A stretch of DNA of 11,551 nt from Hyphomicrobiaceae bacterium (lineage in GTDB: Bacteria > Pseudomonadota > Alphaproteobacteria > Rhizobiales > Hyphomicrobiaceae), in contig JAJFHI010000073.1 of the NCBI GenBank assembly GCA_021775715.1, positions 1 to 11,551 of the forward strand, written 5' to 3'. Made by a program: the position numbers and the translations under genes. Positions 1-6,946 of the stretch are shown here, piece by piece. Numbering within the stretch: position 1 is the first letter of the stretch; each line of letters starts with the position of its first letter. Below the pieces are notes generated by a model. That model was given only the letters and a program-made list of their open reading frames with translations, did no database searches and was not told the origin of the DNA.

Positions 1-1
1 A

Positions 2-1297
2 AAGGGTTTCAACGAAGGGTTCGCTGCGTTCCACATCGGTGCAGCGGCGCTGGTTGGATGCGCGATTGTCGGCCTTACAGGGTTCGTCGTGACACCGATG
101 CGGCGCACCGGTGTGCTGACATTGCCAGAATACTATGGACAACGTTATGGCCAGGATGTTCGCGTGCTTGGTGCATTGGTCATGGCGCTTGGCGGGATCT
201 TGAACATGGGGCTGTTCCTCAAAGTCGCCTCACTGTTCATCATAGCGCTGCTGGGTGTTGAATCGGGCTCTGGCGCTGTTACCACTTTGATGGTAGCGCT
301 CGTTGTAATTGCCGTGGCGTACACCTGTTACGGCGGCATGCGCTCGGTGATTACAACTGACGTTTTTCAGTTTATTTTTATGGTTCTCGGTGTTGTCGTG
401 GCGATTGTGTTTTTGCTTCAGGTTGTGCCGCTGGACCAAGCTGTCGATATCGTATCGCAGCAAAAGGGTGAAGCTGGTTTTGATCCAGTAGTCAATCCAA
501 ATTTTGGTAGTGTCTATGTGATGTGGATGGTGTTGGTTGCAGGCGTTGTCTCATCTGCGATCTGGCCGACAGCACTGTCTCGTGCCCTTTGCATCGAGAA
601 GGAAGAAAACGTATCACGCGCGTACCTGATTGCTTCCGTGGTGTTTGCTGGCCGCATGATCCTGCCGGCGTTTCTCGGCGTGTTGGCTTTTGCATACTTC
701 ACCGGCATGGGAGAAGCGGAAACGACATCCAAGCTGGCGGGGTTCGGTAAGGATGGCGACCTAGTTGCAACATCAGTGATGCTTGGTGACGCGCTTCCAG
801 TGTGGCTGGTGGGCTTTTTGGCAGTTGCAATGTTTGCGTCATTCATGTCGACGCAGGACGGCTATCTCTTTTGCTGGGCGTCCATTATTTCCCGCGATAT
901 TGTCGGACCATTGACGAGCAATACTGAAAACGCCGGATTTCAAATCGCTGCAACGCGTATTGGTATTGTTCTTATTGCTTTGTACGAATTGTATTGGGGC
1001 CTGATCTACGGCGGCGAAGAAGATATCTGGGATTATCTTGCGGTTTCTGGATCTATTTATTTTTGTTCCGGAATAGTATTGCTGGCCGGTGGTCTTTATT
1101 GGAGTAAAGCTACGCGCTGGGGCGCTTTGCTGGCGTTGCTTGGAGGCTTCTCAGCCATTGCAGCCCTTGGACCAATAAAAGCAGCACTTGGCCTGGATGG
1201 CGTTTCAGCAGCATCTATCGGTTTTTGCGCTATTGCCATTTCGGCGGTGGGGCTTGTTGCAGGATCTTTGATTGAACGCGCGCTCAAACGTCACTAA
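2..1297 (+). CDS. Sodium:solute symporter (SSS family), 5' truncated
   Basis: This is the C-terminal 431 residues of a cation-coupled solute transporter of the inner membrane. The frame is open to the window edge, so the true start and roughly the first one or two helices lie outside. Family marks seen: TLPEYYGQRYG shortly after the fragment's start; YTCYGGMRSVITTDVFQ near fragment residues 107-123, the usual GG..(A/S)V..TD.(I/F)Q block; and MSTQDGYL near 282-289, where the Ser-Thr pair corresponds to the sodium-site residues of this family. About ten hydrophobic helices can be seen. It ends with a basic tail (IERALKRH) and TAA. Substrate cannot be told; proline, acetate, pantothenate and sugar carriers share this fold. 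The next gene starts 221 nt later behind its own candidate promoter, so co-transcription is uncertain. SSS modules are also known fused to histidine kinases (CbrA), so the two-component neighbours are suggestive but not proof of a link. Confidence 0.9.
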   Translation, partial: KGFNEGFAAFHIGAAALVGCAIVGLTGFVVTPMRRTGVLTLPEYYGQRYGQDVRVLGALVMALGGILNMGLFLKVASLFIIALLGVESGSGAVTTLMVALVVIAVAYTCYGGMRSVITTDVFQFIFMVLGVVVAIVFLLQVVPLDQAVDIVSQQKGEAGFDPVVNPNFGSVYVMWMVLVAGVVSSAIWPTALSRALCIEKEENVSRAYLIASVVFAGRMILPAFLGVLAFAYFTGMGEAETTSKLAGFGKDGDLVATSVMLGDALPVWLVGFLAVAMFASFMSTQDGYLFCWASIISRDIVGPLTSNTENAGFQIAATRIGIVLIALYELYWGLIYGGEEDIWDYLAVSGSIYFCSGIVLLAGGLYWSKATRWGALLALLGGFSAIAALGPIKAALGLDGVSAASIGFCAIAISAVGLVAGSLIERALKRH

Positions 1298-1303
1298 CTA
1301 AAT

Positions 1304-1333
1304 TGATCAAGATTTATCAAGATGTTTCAAAAT
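1304..1333. repeat. Three degenerate 10-nt tandem repeats
   Basis: Three consecutive 10-mers begin 7 nt after the symporter stop: tgatcaagat (1304-1313), ttatcaagat (1314-1323) and gtttcaaaat (1324-1333). The first two differ at two positions. The first overlaps the perfect palindrome TTGATCAA (1303-1310). A period of one helical turn would place the copies on the same DNA face, as in some regulator arrays, but with so few copies and an AT-rich background chance cannot be excluded. Confidence 0.4.
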
Positions 1334-1368
1334 GGTTCGCTGATTAAATGAGCGACCACTTTTTCTAT

Positions 1369-1389
1369 GCGATAAAAACAATTTATCGC
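1369..1389. repeat. Inverted repeat, 8-bp arms, 5-nt loop
   Basis: GCGATAAA (1369-1376) and TTTATCGC (1382-1389) are perfect reverse complements around the loop AACAA. It lies 72 nt after the symporter stop. There is no T-run after the stem, so it is not a standard intrinsic terminator. It could be an operator or an RNA hairpin ending the symporter mRNA. Confidence 0.5.
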
Positions 1390-1420
1390 GACAGGTGGGT
1401 ATTAAAATACGCACGACGAA

Positions 1421-1436
1421 TTTTCATTCATGAAAA
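1421..1436. repeat. Palindrome, 7-bp arms, 2-nt centre
   Basis: TTTTCAT (1421-1427) and ATGAAAA (1430-1436) are perfect reverse complements around TC. It sits just upstream of the candidate promoter for the receiver/pseudokinase gene (-35 at 1452). The AT-rich dyad is typical of helix-turn-helix operators, but no regulator can be assigned. Confidence 0.4.
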
Positions 1437-1451
1437 ATTATCGGCGAGGCC

Positions 1452-1480
1452 TTAATAGTTCAGGAAGTGGAAAGTATAAC
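1452..1480 (+). promoter_or_regulatory. Candidate sigma70-type promoter of the receiver/pseudokinase gene
   Basis: A -35-like TTAATA (1452-1457, 4/6 to consensus) is separated by 17 nt from a -10-like TATAAC (1475-1480, 5/6). The predicted transcription start is near 1487, just before the palindrome at 1488-1502 and about 32 nt before the ATG at 1519. Confidence 0.45.
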
Positions 1481-1487
1481 AAAGTTT

Positions 1488-1502
1488 ACCTGCCTGGCAG
1501 GT
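1488..1502. promoter_or_regulatory. Palindrome at the predicted transcription start (operator candidate)
   Basis: ACCTGCC (1488-1494) and GGCAGGT (1496-1502) are perfect reverse complements around one T. The site would cover about +1 to +15 of the transcript predicted from the -10 at 1475-1480, a usual repressor position. Related half-sites (GGCAGG and CCTGC) recur in opposite order at 2753-2764, just upstream of the hybrid kinase. A 1-nt centre favours a protein-binding dyad over an RNA hairpin. Confidence 0.45.
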
Positions 1503-1518
1503 GCGTGGAAAAATTCAA

Positions 1519-2661
1519 ATGCCATCCCAAGACGTTAGAGTTCTGTTCGTTGATGATGATCCGTTCTTTGCAGACCTCGGGAAAGAGACACTGGCTGAGC
1601 ACGGTTTTGCAGTAACCGTTGCGAGTAATGGACAGGAGGCATTGGCCAAGCTTGCGGTTGAGCGATTTGATCTTGCGATCCTGGACAACGAAATGCCGGG
1701 CCTCTCGGGCTTCGAAGTCATCGAACAAGTCCGCCGGTTAGATCACGGCGCAGACCTGCCGATCATTATGGCAACGGGCAGTGATGACGAGCAGTCTATC
1801 AACCAGGCTTTTGAAGTTGGTGCAGACTCGTTTCTGGCCAAGCCCTTTGATTGGTCGTTGCTGGTTCACCAAGCCAACTTTGTATTGAAATCAGCGCGCG
1901 CGACGAACGATTTGCGCGAGGCAATGCACAGCCAACAGCTTTTACGTTCCATGCAAGACCGGTTTGTGCGGACACTTGTTTGCGAAGCACAGAAACCATT
2001 GAAGACAGCGTTGAATTTCGCTCGAATTATGAATTCAGAGCCCGACGGGCCTCTGGGCTCTGATTACTACAGATCATGCGTCGATGAAATTTTTCAAGCC
2101 ATGGATCGGGTCAACACGACGTTTGTAAAACTCATTCACCGCAGCGATCTCGGTGCACAGGTTGCCGAGCTTGATGAAAGCGCTTGTTCTCTACAAGAGT
2201 TAGTGTCGGAGGTTGTCGACTGGGCGGGGCGTGAAGCACACGGTCGCAACATCGATATCGTCACGCACTCTGTTGTGCCGTCAGAAGTTCACATTCGCTG
2301 CGATCGGATGTTACTTCTGCATGCGATCAAGAATTTGTTGCAAAATGCACTCAAGGTGACGCCGCGCGGAATGGCCGTCGAGCTGTCAGTCGCATGCGAT
2401 TTGAAAAGCGGTCTGCACATTGCCGTTGATGACAAGGCGCCAGTCAATGCGTCGGCGGCGGTCGGGGTAGAACATGGCGAACGATCGGCGTTCGAGCTTC
2501 CGATGTCGCTTCAAACGAGCAATCTCGTCGTCAAAGCGCATGGCGGGCAGTTGCGTCAAACGCATCTTCAGGACGGTGGTCGAATTGAGGTGCTGCTAGG
2601 GGCGGATCGCCTGCGCGCAGTTAGTGAACCAAAATGCGAGACAGTCCGGAACGTAGCATAG
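1519..2661 (+). CDS. Response-regulator receiver fused to a degenerate histidine-kinase domain
   Basis: This is a 380-residue soluble protein, with ATG chosen at 1519 (GTGGA 9 nt upstream). A GTG at 1501 would add six residues but falls inside a palindrome. Residues about 5-125 form a complete receiver: acidic pocket D12-D14, phosphoacceptor D56 (LDNEMPG), T86, K108 (AKPF). After a helical linker, residues 149-380 follow a histidine-kinase layout. FVRTLVCEAQKPL aligns without gaps to the HisKA H-box of the next gene, but the phosphorylated His is Cys (C155), with Glu and Pro kept. An N-box survives (NLLQNALKVTP, N272 and N276). The G1 region reads VDDKAP instead of DxGxG, and G2 has no glycine-rich lid, though AHGG is kept. 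I infer a pseudokinase that is neither autophosphorylating nor ATP-hydrolysing, acting as a scaffold or output for its receiver. There is no DNA-binding domain. It probably works with the hybrid kinase that starts 107 nt downstream. Confidence 0.85.
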   Translation: MPSQDVRVLFVDDDPFFADLGKETLAEHGFAVTVASNGQEALAKLAVERFDLAILDNEMPGLSGFEVIEQVRRLDHGADLPIIMATGSDDEQSINQAFEVGADSFLAKPFDWSLLVHQANFVLKSARATNDLREAMHSQQLLRSMQDRFVRTLVCEAQKPLKTALNFARIMNSEPDGPLGSDYYRSCVDEIFQAMDRVNTTFVKLIHRSDLGAQVAELDESACSLQELVSEVVDWAGREAHGRNIDIVTHSVVPSEVHIRCDRMLLLHAIKNLLQNALKVTPRGMAVELSVACDLKSGLHIAVDDKAPVNASAAVGVEHGERSAFELPMSLQTSNLVVKAHGGQLRQTHLQDGGRIEVLLGADRLRAVSEPKCETVRNVA

Positions 2662-2752
2662 GTGGTCGCTGGGTCGATCGAGCGCGTGTTCGCGCGATAG
2701 TATTAGCGGAACACTGCGGCATGCGATCAGCCCTTACTCTTAACAAACGGTA

Positions 2753-2764
2753 GGCAGGACCTGC
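2753..2764. promoter_or_regulatory. Palindrome overlapping the hybrid-kinase ribosome binding site
   Basis: GCAGG (2754-2758) and CCTGC (2760-2764) are reverse complements around one A. The dyad contains the AGGA that serves as the Shine-Dalgarno (2756-2759), 9 nt before the ATG at 2769. It shares the GGCAGG and CCTGC half-sites with the palindrome at 1488-1502. A bound regulator could affect both regulatory genes, but that is inference from two short matches. Confidence 0.3.
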
Positions 2765-2768
2765 AACA

Positions 2769-5405
2769 ATGACAACGATCGAGATGGATGTGATCGAGGA
2801 CGCCAAGGACGAGGAAATTGCTTCCGAACTTGCTCGGCGTGTGGATCTGGATCGTACGTACCAGATGTACGACAACAACCCCGGTGGGCTCGTTGCTTCG
2901 ATTGTGAACGCAGCCATCTTTTCGTTTGTTACCTGGGATCTGCTGAGCCCCAAATTGCTGACTCTATGGCTTTGTGCGCACATCGTCGTAACCATTGGAC
3001 GGGCGACGCTAATCGCCATGTTCCGACGCGCCCGGCCGGACATCGAAAGCCATCAGGTGTGGCAACGCGGCTTTGAAGTCGGTGTAATTGTCTCGGCCGT
3101 TCTTTGGGGTAGCATCGTTTTCGTCGTGGTGCCAGCAAGCGATGTCGTCAGTCGGATGTTTGCAGGATTTGTTTTGGCTGGAATGGCCTCAGGCGCGGCG
3201 GCAACGCTGTCATTGCATCTTCGCAGTTGCGCAATTTATCTAAGCTGCTCACTTCTACCGTTCGCCATCATGTTGTTGACGTCAGGTGACAGCGTTCAGG
3301 TTGGCATGGGGTTCATGGTGGTACTTTACCAAATCCTGATGTTGGCAAGCTCGAAACGGTTTCATACCGCTTGGCTTTCCACTCACGAATTGCGTTATCG
3401 CAATGATGCGTTGGTGGAAAAATTGCGTGTTGTTGTTGATGCAGAAAAGGAAGCCAATCGGGCCAAATCCTTATTCCTTGCGAACATGAGCCACGAAATC
3501 CGCACGCCAATGAACGGCGTGTTTGGAATGACGGATCTGTTGATGCGTACAGCACTGTCGCATCGCCAAAAGCGTTTGGTCCAGACCGTCAACCAATCCG
3601 CCAAAACTCTGCTTACGATTATCAATGACATCCTTGATTTATCGCGCATCGAAGCCGGCAAGCTCGAGCTTGATGAAACAGATTTTGACATGCGCCATTG
3701 TTGTGAAGGAGCGTCTGAACTTTTCGCAGAGGAAGCGGAAAGAAAGAAAACTGAACTGACCATCTTTATCTCGGCCGATGTTCCACAGACCGTTGTCGGT
3801 GATGCCGGCCGCGTCCGACAGGTCATCGTCAATCTGTTGGGCAACGCGATCAAGTTCACGCCGCAAAATGGTGAAGTGGCAATGCGGGTGACCTCGACGA
3901 AGTGGTCGCAGCAAGGATGGTGCAATTTGACGGTCTCGGTTCGCGATACGGGAATTGGGATCGACAAGGGAATTGTCTCACGAATTATGGATCCGTTCAG
4001 TCAAGCCGATTCATCGATCAGCCGGCGATTCGGTGGCACGGGACTGGGATTGTCCATCGCTCGCCATCTCATCGATATGATGGGGGGCAAGTTTAACCTG
4101 GAAAGCGAAAAGGACCGAGGCACCGAGGTAAGTTTCGTGGTTCCGATGAAGGTGGGACAGGCTGTTGGCAATAGCGTGCCGGTAAACTGTGAAAACCTGC
4201 GCGGCCAAAAAGTATTGGTCGTCGACGATCGCTCAACAAACCTTGAGATTATTCGCACATATCTTGAAGACGGTGGCTGTCTTGTGGATTGTGTTGATAC
4301 TCCAAACGCCGCTCTTTCAGCGTTACGGCAGGCGGTGTCTGCGGGGCAACCATATGCAGTGGGTGTCTTCGATTTATTGATGCCCGGCCAGAACGGCCTG
4401 GAACTCGTGGCTGAAGTGAAAAACGACGTGAATCTCCGTGAACTTAAAATCGTGATGGCGACCTCTCTGAGCTGGAAGGGTGATACGCGCGACGTGCGCA
4501 AGCGTGGAGTTTCCGAGTTATTGAGTAAGCCCGTGCGTCGGCAGGATTTGTGTGACGCTGTGGCGCGTACCCTCTCAAAAGATGCCCCGTCGAGTAATCT
4601 CGATGTCGACAACAAGCTTGGCGAATTGGCGAAGTTCTGTGGTCATGTGTTGATTGTTGAAGACAATCCCGTCAACGAGGAGGTCGCCCGCGAATACTTG
4701 ACGGGTTATGGTTGCACGATCGCCGTGGCACGCAATGGCGTTGAAGCAGTTGCCGCGTACAAGGGTTGGGCGTTCGATCTCATCTTGATGGACTGCCAAA
4801 TGCCGGAGATGGATGGTTATACGGCGACCCGTATGATCCGTGAGTTGGAGAAGGATAACAAGCGCGGGGACACGCCGATCGTTGCGTTGACCGCCAACGC
4901 CTTCCAACAAGACCGTGATGCCTGTCTTGAGGCTGGTATGGATGCCTATCTGAGCAAGCCGTTTTCTGAGGCTGATTTGACAGCTACCGTTTCCCGATGG
5001 CTGACGCCAAGGCCCACCCCTGCGGCGGCCATGCGTGAGCCGCTTGATCCGACGGCGTTGGACGCATTGAAACAGAAACGCGCTGAATTTGTCGCGCGGA
5101 TTGTGCGGGCATACCTGAAGCATTCACCAGCGATGGTAGAAAAGCTGGAGGATGCCGTCAAAGATGGTGATTGTGCTGCGCTCAAGCTTGCATCACATAG
5201 TCTGAAGTCGAGTAGTTCCAACGTTGCAGCCACGGACCTTTCAGACCTGTGCCGACAGGTCGAAGAGCTAGCAAGAAAAGAGCGTCTGAATGACGCCACT
5301 CCACTGGTTGATGAAATCAGCCAGCTTTACCGCAAAGTTTCCGACGCGTTGAAGGATGAACTTGCGGAAGTGCTCGATGAAGGAGAGGGTGCAGCCGTCG
5401 CCTGA
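2769..5405 (+). CDS. Membrane hybrid sensor histidine kinase (6TM-HisKA-HATPase-REC-REC-HPt)
   Basis: This is an 878-residue phosphorelay kinase of the BarA/GacS-like architecture. Residues 1-40 are cytosolic. About six transmembrane helices follow (roughly 41-59, 63-84, 103-121, 128-149, 153-171, 176-194) with no large periplasmic loop, so it probably senses a membrane or intracellular signal. A short coiled coil (205-230) leads into HisKA, with phospho-His H242 in ANMSHEIRTPMNG. The HATPase has its N-box (N355, N359), G1 (DTGIGI, D393) and G2 (GGTGLGLSI, 422-430). REC1 has D486-D487, D535, T565, K587. REC2 has E631-D632, D675 (LMDCQMPEMDG), T708, K730. The C-terminal HPt has H810 in ASHSLKSSSSN. 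All catalytic residues are present, so the full H-D-H relay should work. Start ATG has AGGA 9 nt upstream. The methyltransferase begins 24 nt after the stop, so an operon is likely. The receiver of the upstream pseudokinase protein is the closest candidate target of the HPt. Confidence 0.95.
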   Translation: MTTIEMDVIEDAKDEEIASELARRVDLDRTYQMYDNNPGGLVASIVNAAIFSFVTWDLLSPKLLTLWLCAHIVVTIGRATLIAMFRRARPDIESHQVWQRGFEVGVIVSAVLWGSIVFVVVPASDVVSRMFAGFVLAGMASGAAATLSLHLRSCAIYLSCSLLPFAIMLLTSGDSVQVGMGFMVVLYQILMLASSKRFHTAWLSTHELRYRNDALVEKLRVVVDAEKEANRAKSLFLANMSHEIRTPMNGVFGMTDLLMRTALSHRQKRLVQTVNQSAKTLLTIINDILDLSRIEAGKLELDETDFDMRHCCEGASELFAEEAERKKTELTIFISADVPQTVVGDAGRVRQVIVNLLGNAIKFTPQNGEVAMRVTSTKWSQQGWCNLTVSVRDTGIGIDKGIVSRIMDPFSQADSSISRRFGGTGLGLSIARHLIDMMGGKFNLESEKDRGTEVSFVVPMKVGQAVGNSVPVNCENLRGQKVLVVDDRSTNLEIIRTYLEDGGCLVDCVDTPNAALSALRQAVSAGQPYAVGVFDLLMPGQNGLELVAEVKNDVNLRELKIVMATSLSWKGDTRDVRKRGVSELLSKPVRRQDLCDAVARTLSKDAPSSNLDVDNKLGELAKFCGHVLIVEDNPVNEEVAREYLTGYGCTIAVARNGVEAVAAYKGWAFDLILMDCQMPEMDGYTATRMIRELEKDNKRGDTPIVALTANAFQQDRDACLEAGMDAYLSKPFSEADLTATVSRWLTPRPTPAAAMREPLDPTALDALKQKRAEFVARIVRAYLKHSPAMVEKLEDAVKDGDCAALKLASHSLKSSSSNVAATDLSDLCRQVEELARKERLNDATPLVDEISQLYRKVSDALKDELAEVLDEGEGAAVA

Positions 5406-5416
5406 TCAATTATGTG

Positions 5417-5422
5417 AGGGAG
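5417..5422 (+). promoter_or_regulatory. Ribosome binding site deciding the GTG start of the methyltransferase
   Basis: AGGGAG lies 7 nt before GTG 5430. The nearer ATG (5425) is only 2 nt away, out of frame, and reads ATG-GTG-TGA, so GTG is the usable start. The same 12-nt string tgtgagggagag occurs before the gene at 9874. Confidence 0.6.
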
Positions 5423-5429
5423 AGATGGT

Positions 5430-6065
5430 GTGAACTGCCCGGTTTGCCGTAACGCCACAACACAGGTGTTCCTATCCGTTGATGTCAAGACCTATCGCAA
5501 GTGCGGCGTCTGCCATGCAACGTTCTTGAACTGTGCTGCTTTTGTTTCGAAGGATGTTGAGCACGCGCATTACCAAACGCACCGCAATGATGTTGCCGAT
5601 AGAGGCTATCGCCAGTTCTTATCGCGTTTGGCAGACCCATTGTTGCAACGTCTTGGCAGTGGCCAATGCGGGCTTGACTACGGTTGTGGTCCGGGCCCGG
5701 CGTTAGCTGCGATGATGCAGGAGGCGGGGCACTCAATGCAGGTATTCGATCCTTTCTTTCAACCTGACCCGTCCGTACTTGCGACGACCTATGACTTCGT
5801 CACCTGCACGGAAGTCGCAGAACACTTTCACAATCCGGCTGACGAATTTGCAAGGTTCGATGGCCTGCTGCGGCCTGGAGGCTGGCTTGCGATCATGACG
5901 CGGTTTGTGCCCGACGACATCGACTTCGCCAAATGGTATTATCTCAAAGACCCCACACACGTCGTGTTCTACCGCGCCGAAACATTCCAGAAAATTTCAG
6001 ACAGCTTTGGATGGGCGTGTGAATTTCCCGTCGGTAACGTTGCCTTGATGCAGAAACCACAATGA
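5430..6065 (+). CDS. Class I SAM-dependent methyltransferase with N-terminal zinc ribbon
   Basis: This is a 211-residue cytosolic methyltransferase of the Methyltransf_23 type. The N-terminus has two CxxC pairs (C3/C6 and C25/C28), a likely zinc ribbon. The SAM fold follows: motif I GLDYGCGPGP (81-90), an acidic motif around VFDPFF (105-110), TCTEVAEHFHNP (125-136, the TEVxEH block typical of this family), and LLRPGGWLAI (146-155). The aromatic-rich end (WYYLKDPTHVVFY) is shared with family members acting on small molecules or sugar-like substrates. The start is GTG at 5430, set by AGGGAG (5417-5422) 7 nt upstream and by an in-frame stop at 5415; the ATG at 5425 is in another frame and ends after two codons. 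It follows the hybrid kinase by 24 nt, so it is probably co-transcribed. The substrate cannot be inferred. It ends convergently with the hydrolase, 29 nt away. Confidence 0.85.
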   Translation: MNCPVCRNATTQVFLSVDVKTYRKCGVCHATFLNCAAFVSKDVEHAHYQTHRNDVADRGYRQFLSRLADPLLQRLGSGQCGLDYGCGPGPALAAMMQEAGHSMQVFDPFFQPDPSVLATTYDFVTCTEVAEHFHNPADEFARFDGLLRPGGWLAIMTRFVPDDIDFAKWYYLKDPTHVVFYRAETFQKISDSFGWACEFPVGNVALMQKPQ

Positions 6066-6094
6066 TGCCCGGGGGGTCGCGGCCCAACTCCCAT

Positions 6095-6751
6095 TCACAA
6101 ACTTGCGGCGAATTCTGCAATCGCTTTAACGGCAACGTTGATGTTTGCCGACTGTGTGATGCCGGAAACCTTGCGTGGCTTGAAATCGTGATCGCCGTCG
6201 GTCAGCCATTTCAGAGAAATGGATTCTGACAAGTCGTAGCCGCCAACGTCGTCCTGATCGCCAAGCTTGTCCCGTGTGCCTTGGACAATCAACGCCGGGC
6301 ACTGCAGTGATCGCAAATGAGCTGTGCGAAGTTTCTCAGGTTTACCGTCGGGATGGAAAGGGTAACCGAGGCAAACAAGCCCAGAAATCTGATTGGGAGC
6401 AAGATGGGCATCGGCAATCATTGAGGCAATGCGCCCGCCCATGGACTTGCCACCAATAAGCAGTGGGACCTCTTTTGCATTGTTGTCTGCCATATGGTCC
6501 ACAACCGCTGAGTATTCGAGCATGAGTTTGTCGACCCGCGGTGGTGGCCGTTTGCCGCCTCCAGTCCGCCGCCCTGCCATATATGAAAATTCAAAGCGCG
6601 AGACTGCAACCGCACAAGCGGACAATTCGTGTGCGATTGCGTGCATGAACTCAGAATCCATTGGCGCGCCCGCACCGTGTGCCAGGATCAAGTGCCCGAT
6701 GGGGGGGGCGGTTCGATCCAGAGGCCATGTCTTGAGCAATTTGATGGGCAT
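6095..6751 (-). CDS. Alpha/beta hydrolase (KANL3/Tex30-like, COG3571 type)
   Basis: This is a 218-residue predicted cytosolic serine hydrolase with no signal peptide. Features in order: LILAHGAGAPMDS (21-33), which carries the HGxG oxyanion segment of this family; the nucleophile elbow GGKSMGGR (99-106, Ser102); LIVQGTRDKLG (about 154-164), with the catalytic Asp; and TDGDHDFKP near 185-193, with the catalytic His. Length and motifs match the small bacterial alpha/beta hydrolases related to the KANL3/Tex30 domain; their natural substrate is unknown. The coding strand has a run of eight C (6701-6708) at codons 15-17. It is divergent from mepA, with 195 nt between starts, and convergent with the methyltransferase. 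The Shine-Dalgarno is weak (GGCAAAG region), so the start is less certain than the fold. Confidence 0.87.
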   Translation of the reverse strand: MPIKLLKTWPLDRTAPPIGHLILAHGAGAPMDSEFMHAIAHELSACAVAVSRFEFSYMAGRRTGGGKRPPPRVDKLMLEYSAVVDHMADNNAKEVPLLIGGKSMGGRIASMIADAHLAPNQISGLVCLGYPFHPDGKPEKLRTAHLRSLQCPALIVQGTRDKLGDQDDVGGYDLSESISLKWLTDGDHDFKPRKVSGITQSANINVAVKAIAEFAASL

Positions 6752-6935
6752 GATATCTTTGCCGATGTCGTGATCGCTGGATGCAGTGTTCGCGCTTGCA
6801 TCTCACGTTCATATGCCACTCGGCAAGCCAGCGCAGTCGTTTGGACGACGTTTGGATCCCGTGGGTTATTCCGCCACGTCGCATTTTTGACGTAACCGAG
6901 GGTAGACTCGCGCAATGTGTGGCCATCGAGAAACT

Positions 6936-6939
6936 GGAG
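6936..6939 (+). promoter_or_regulatory. Ribosome binding site deciding the mepA start
   Basis: GGAG sits 7 nt before ATG 6947. The in-frame GTG at 6917 has no such site and would put ten polar or aromatic residues before the signal peptide. This supports 6947. Confidence 0.6.
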
Positions 6940-6946
6940 TCTGCAG

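Noticed and set aside
514..846. 110-codon minus-strand frame inside the symporter gene
   Set aside because: Opposite strand of a well-recognised transporter; composition is typical of an antisense shadow.
1303..1320. FNR/Anr-like box TTGAT...ATCAA
   Set aside because: The half-sites are 8 nt apart, not the required 4, and the ATCAA copies are better explained by the 10-nt tandem repeat.
3395..4615. Long minus-strand open frames (190 and 204 codons) opposite the hybrid kinase
   Set aside because: They are shadows of the conserved kinase frame: low-complexity Ser/Arg/Thr-rich products, no ribosome sites.
6836..6893. Small dyads GTCGT/ACGAC (6836-6849) and ACGTC/GACGT (6876-6893) between the hydrolase and mepA
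   Set aside because: Only 5-bp arms; expected by chance in a 195-nt region. No matching promoter of convincing quality.
6629..6895. Plus-strand 88-codon frame across the hydrolase start and the divergent region
   Set aside because: Overlaps the recognised hydrolase on the other strand, with no motif and no ribosome site.
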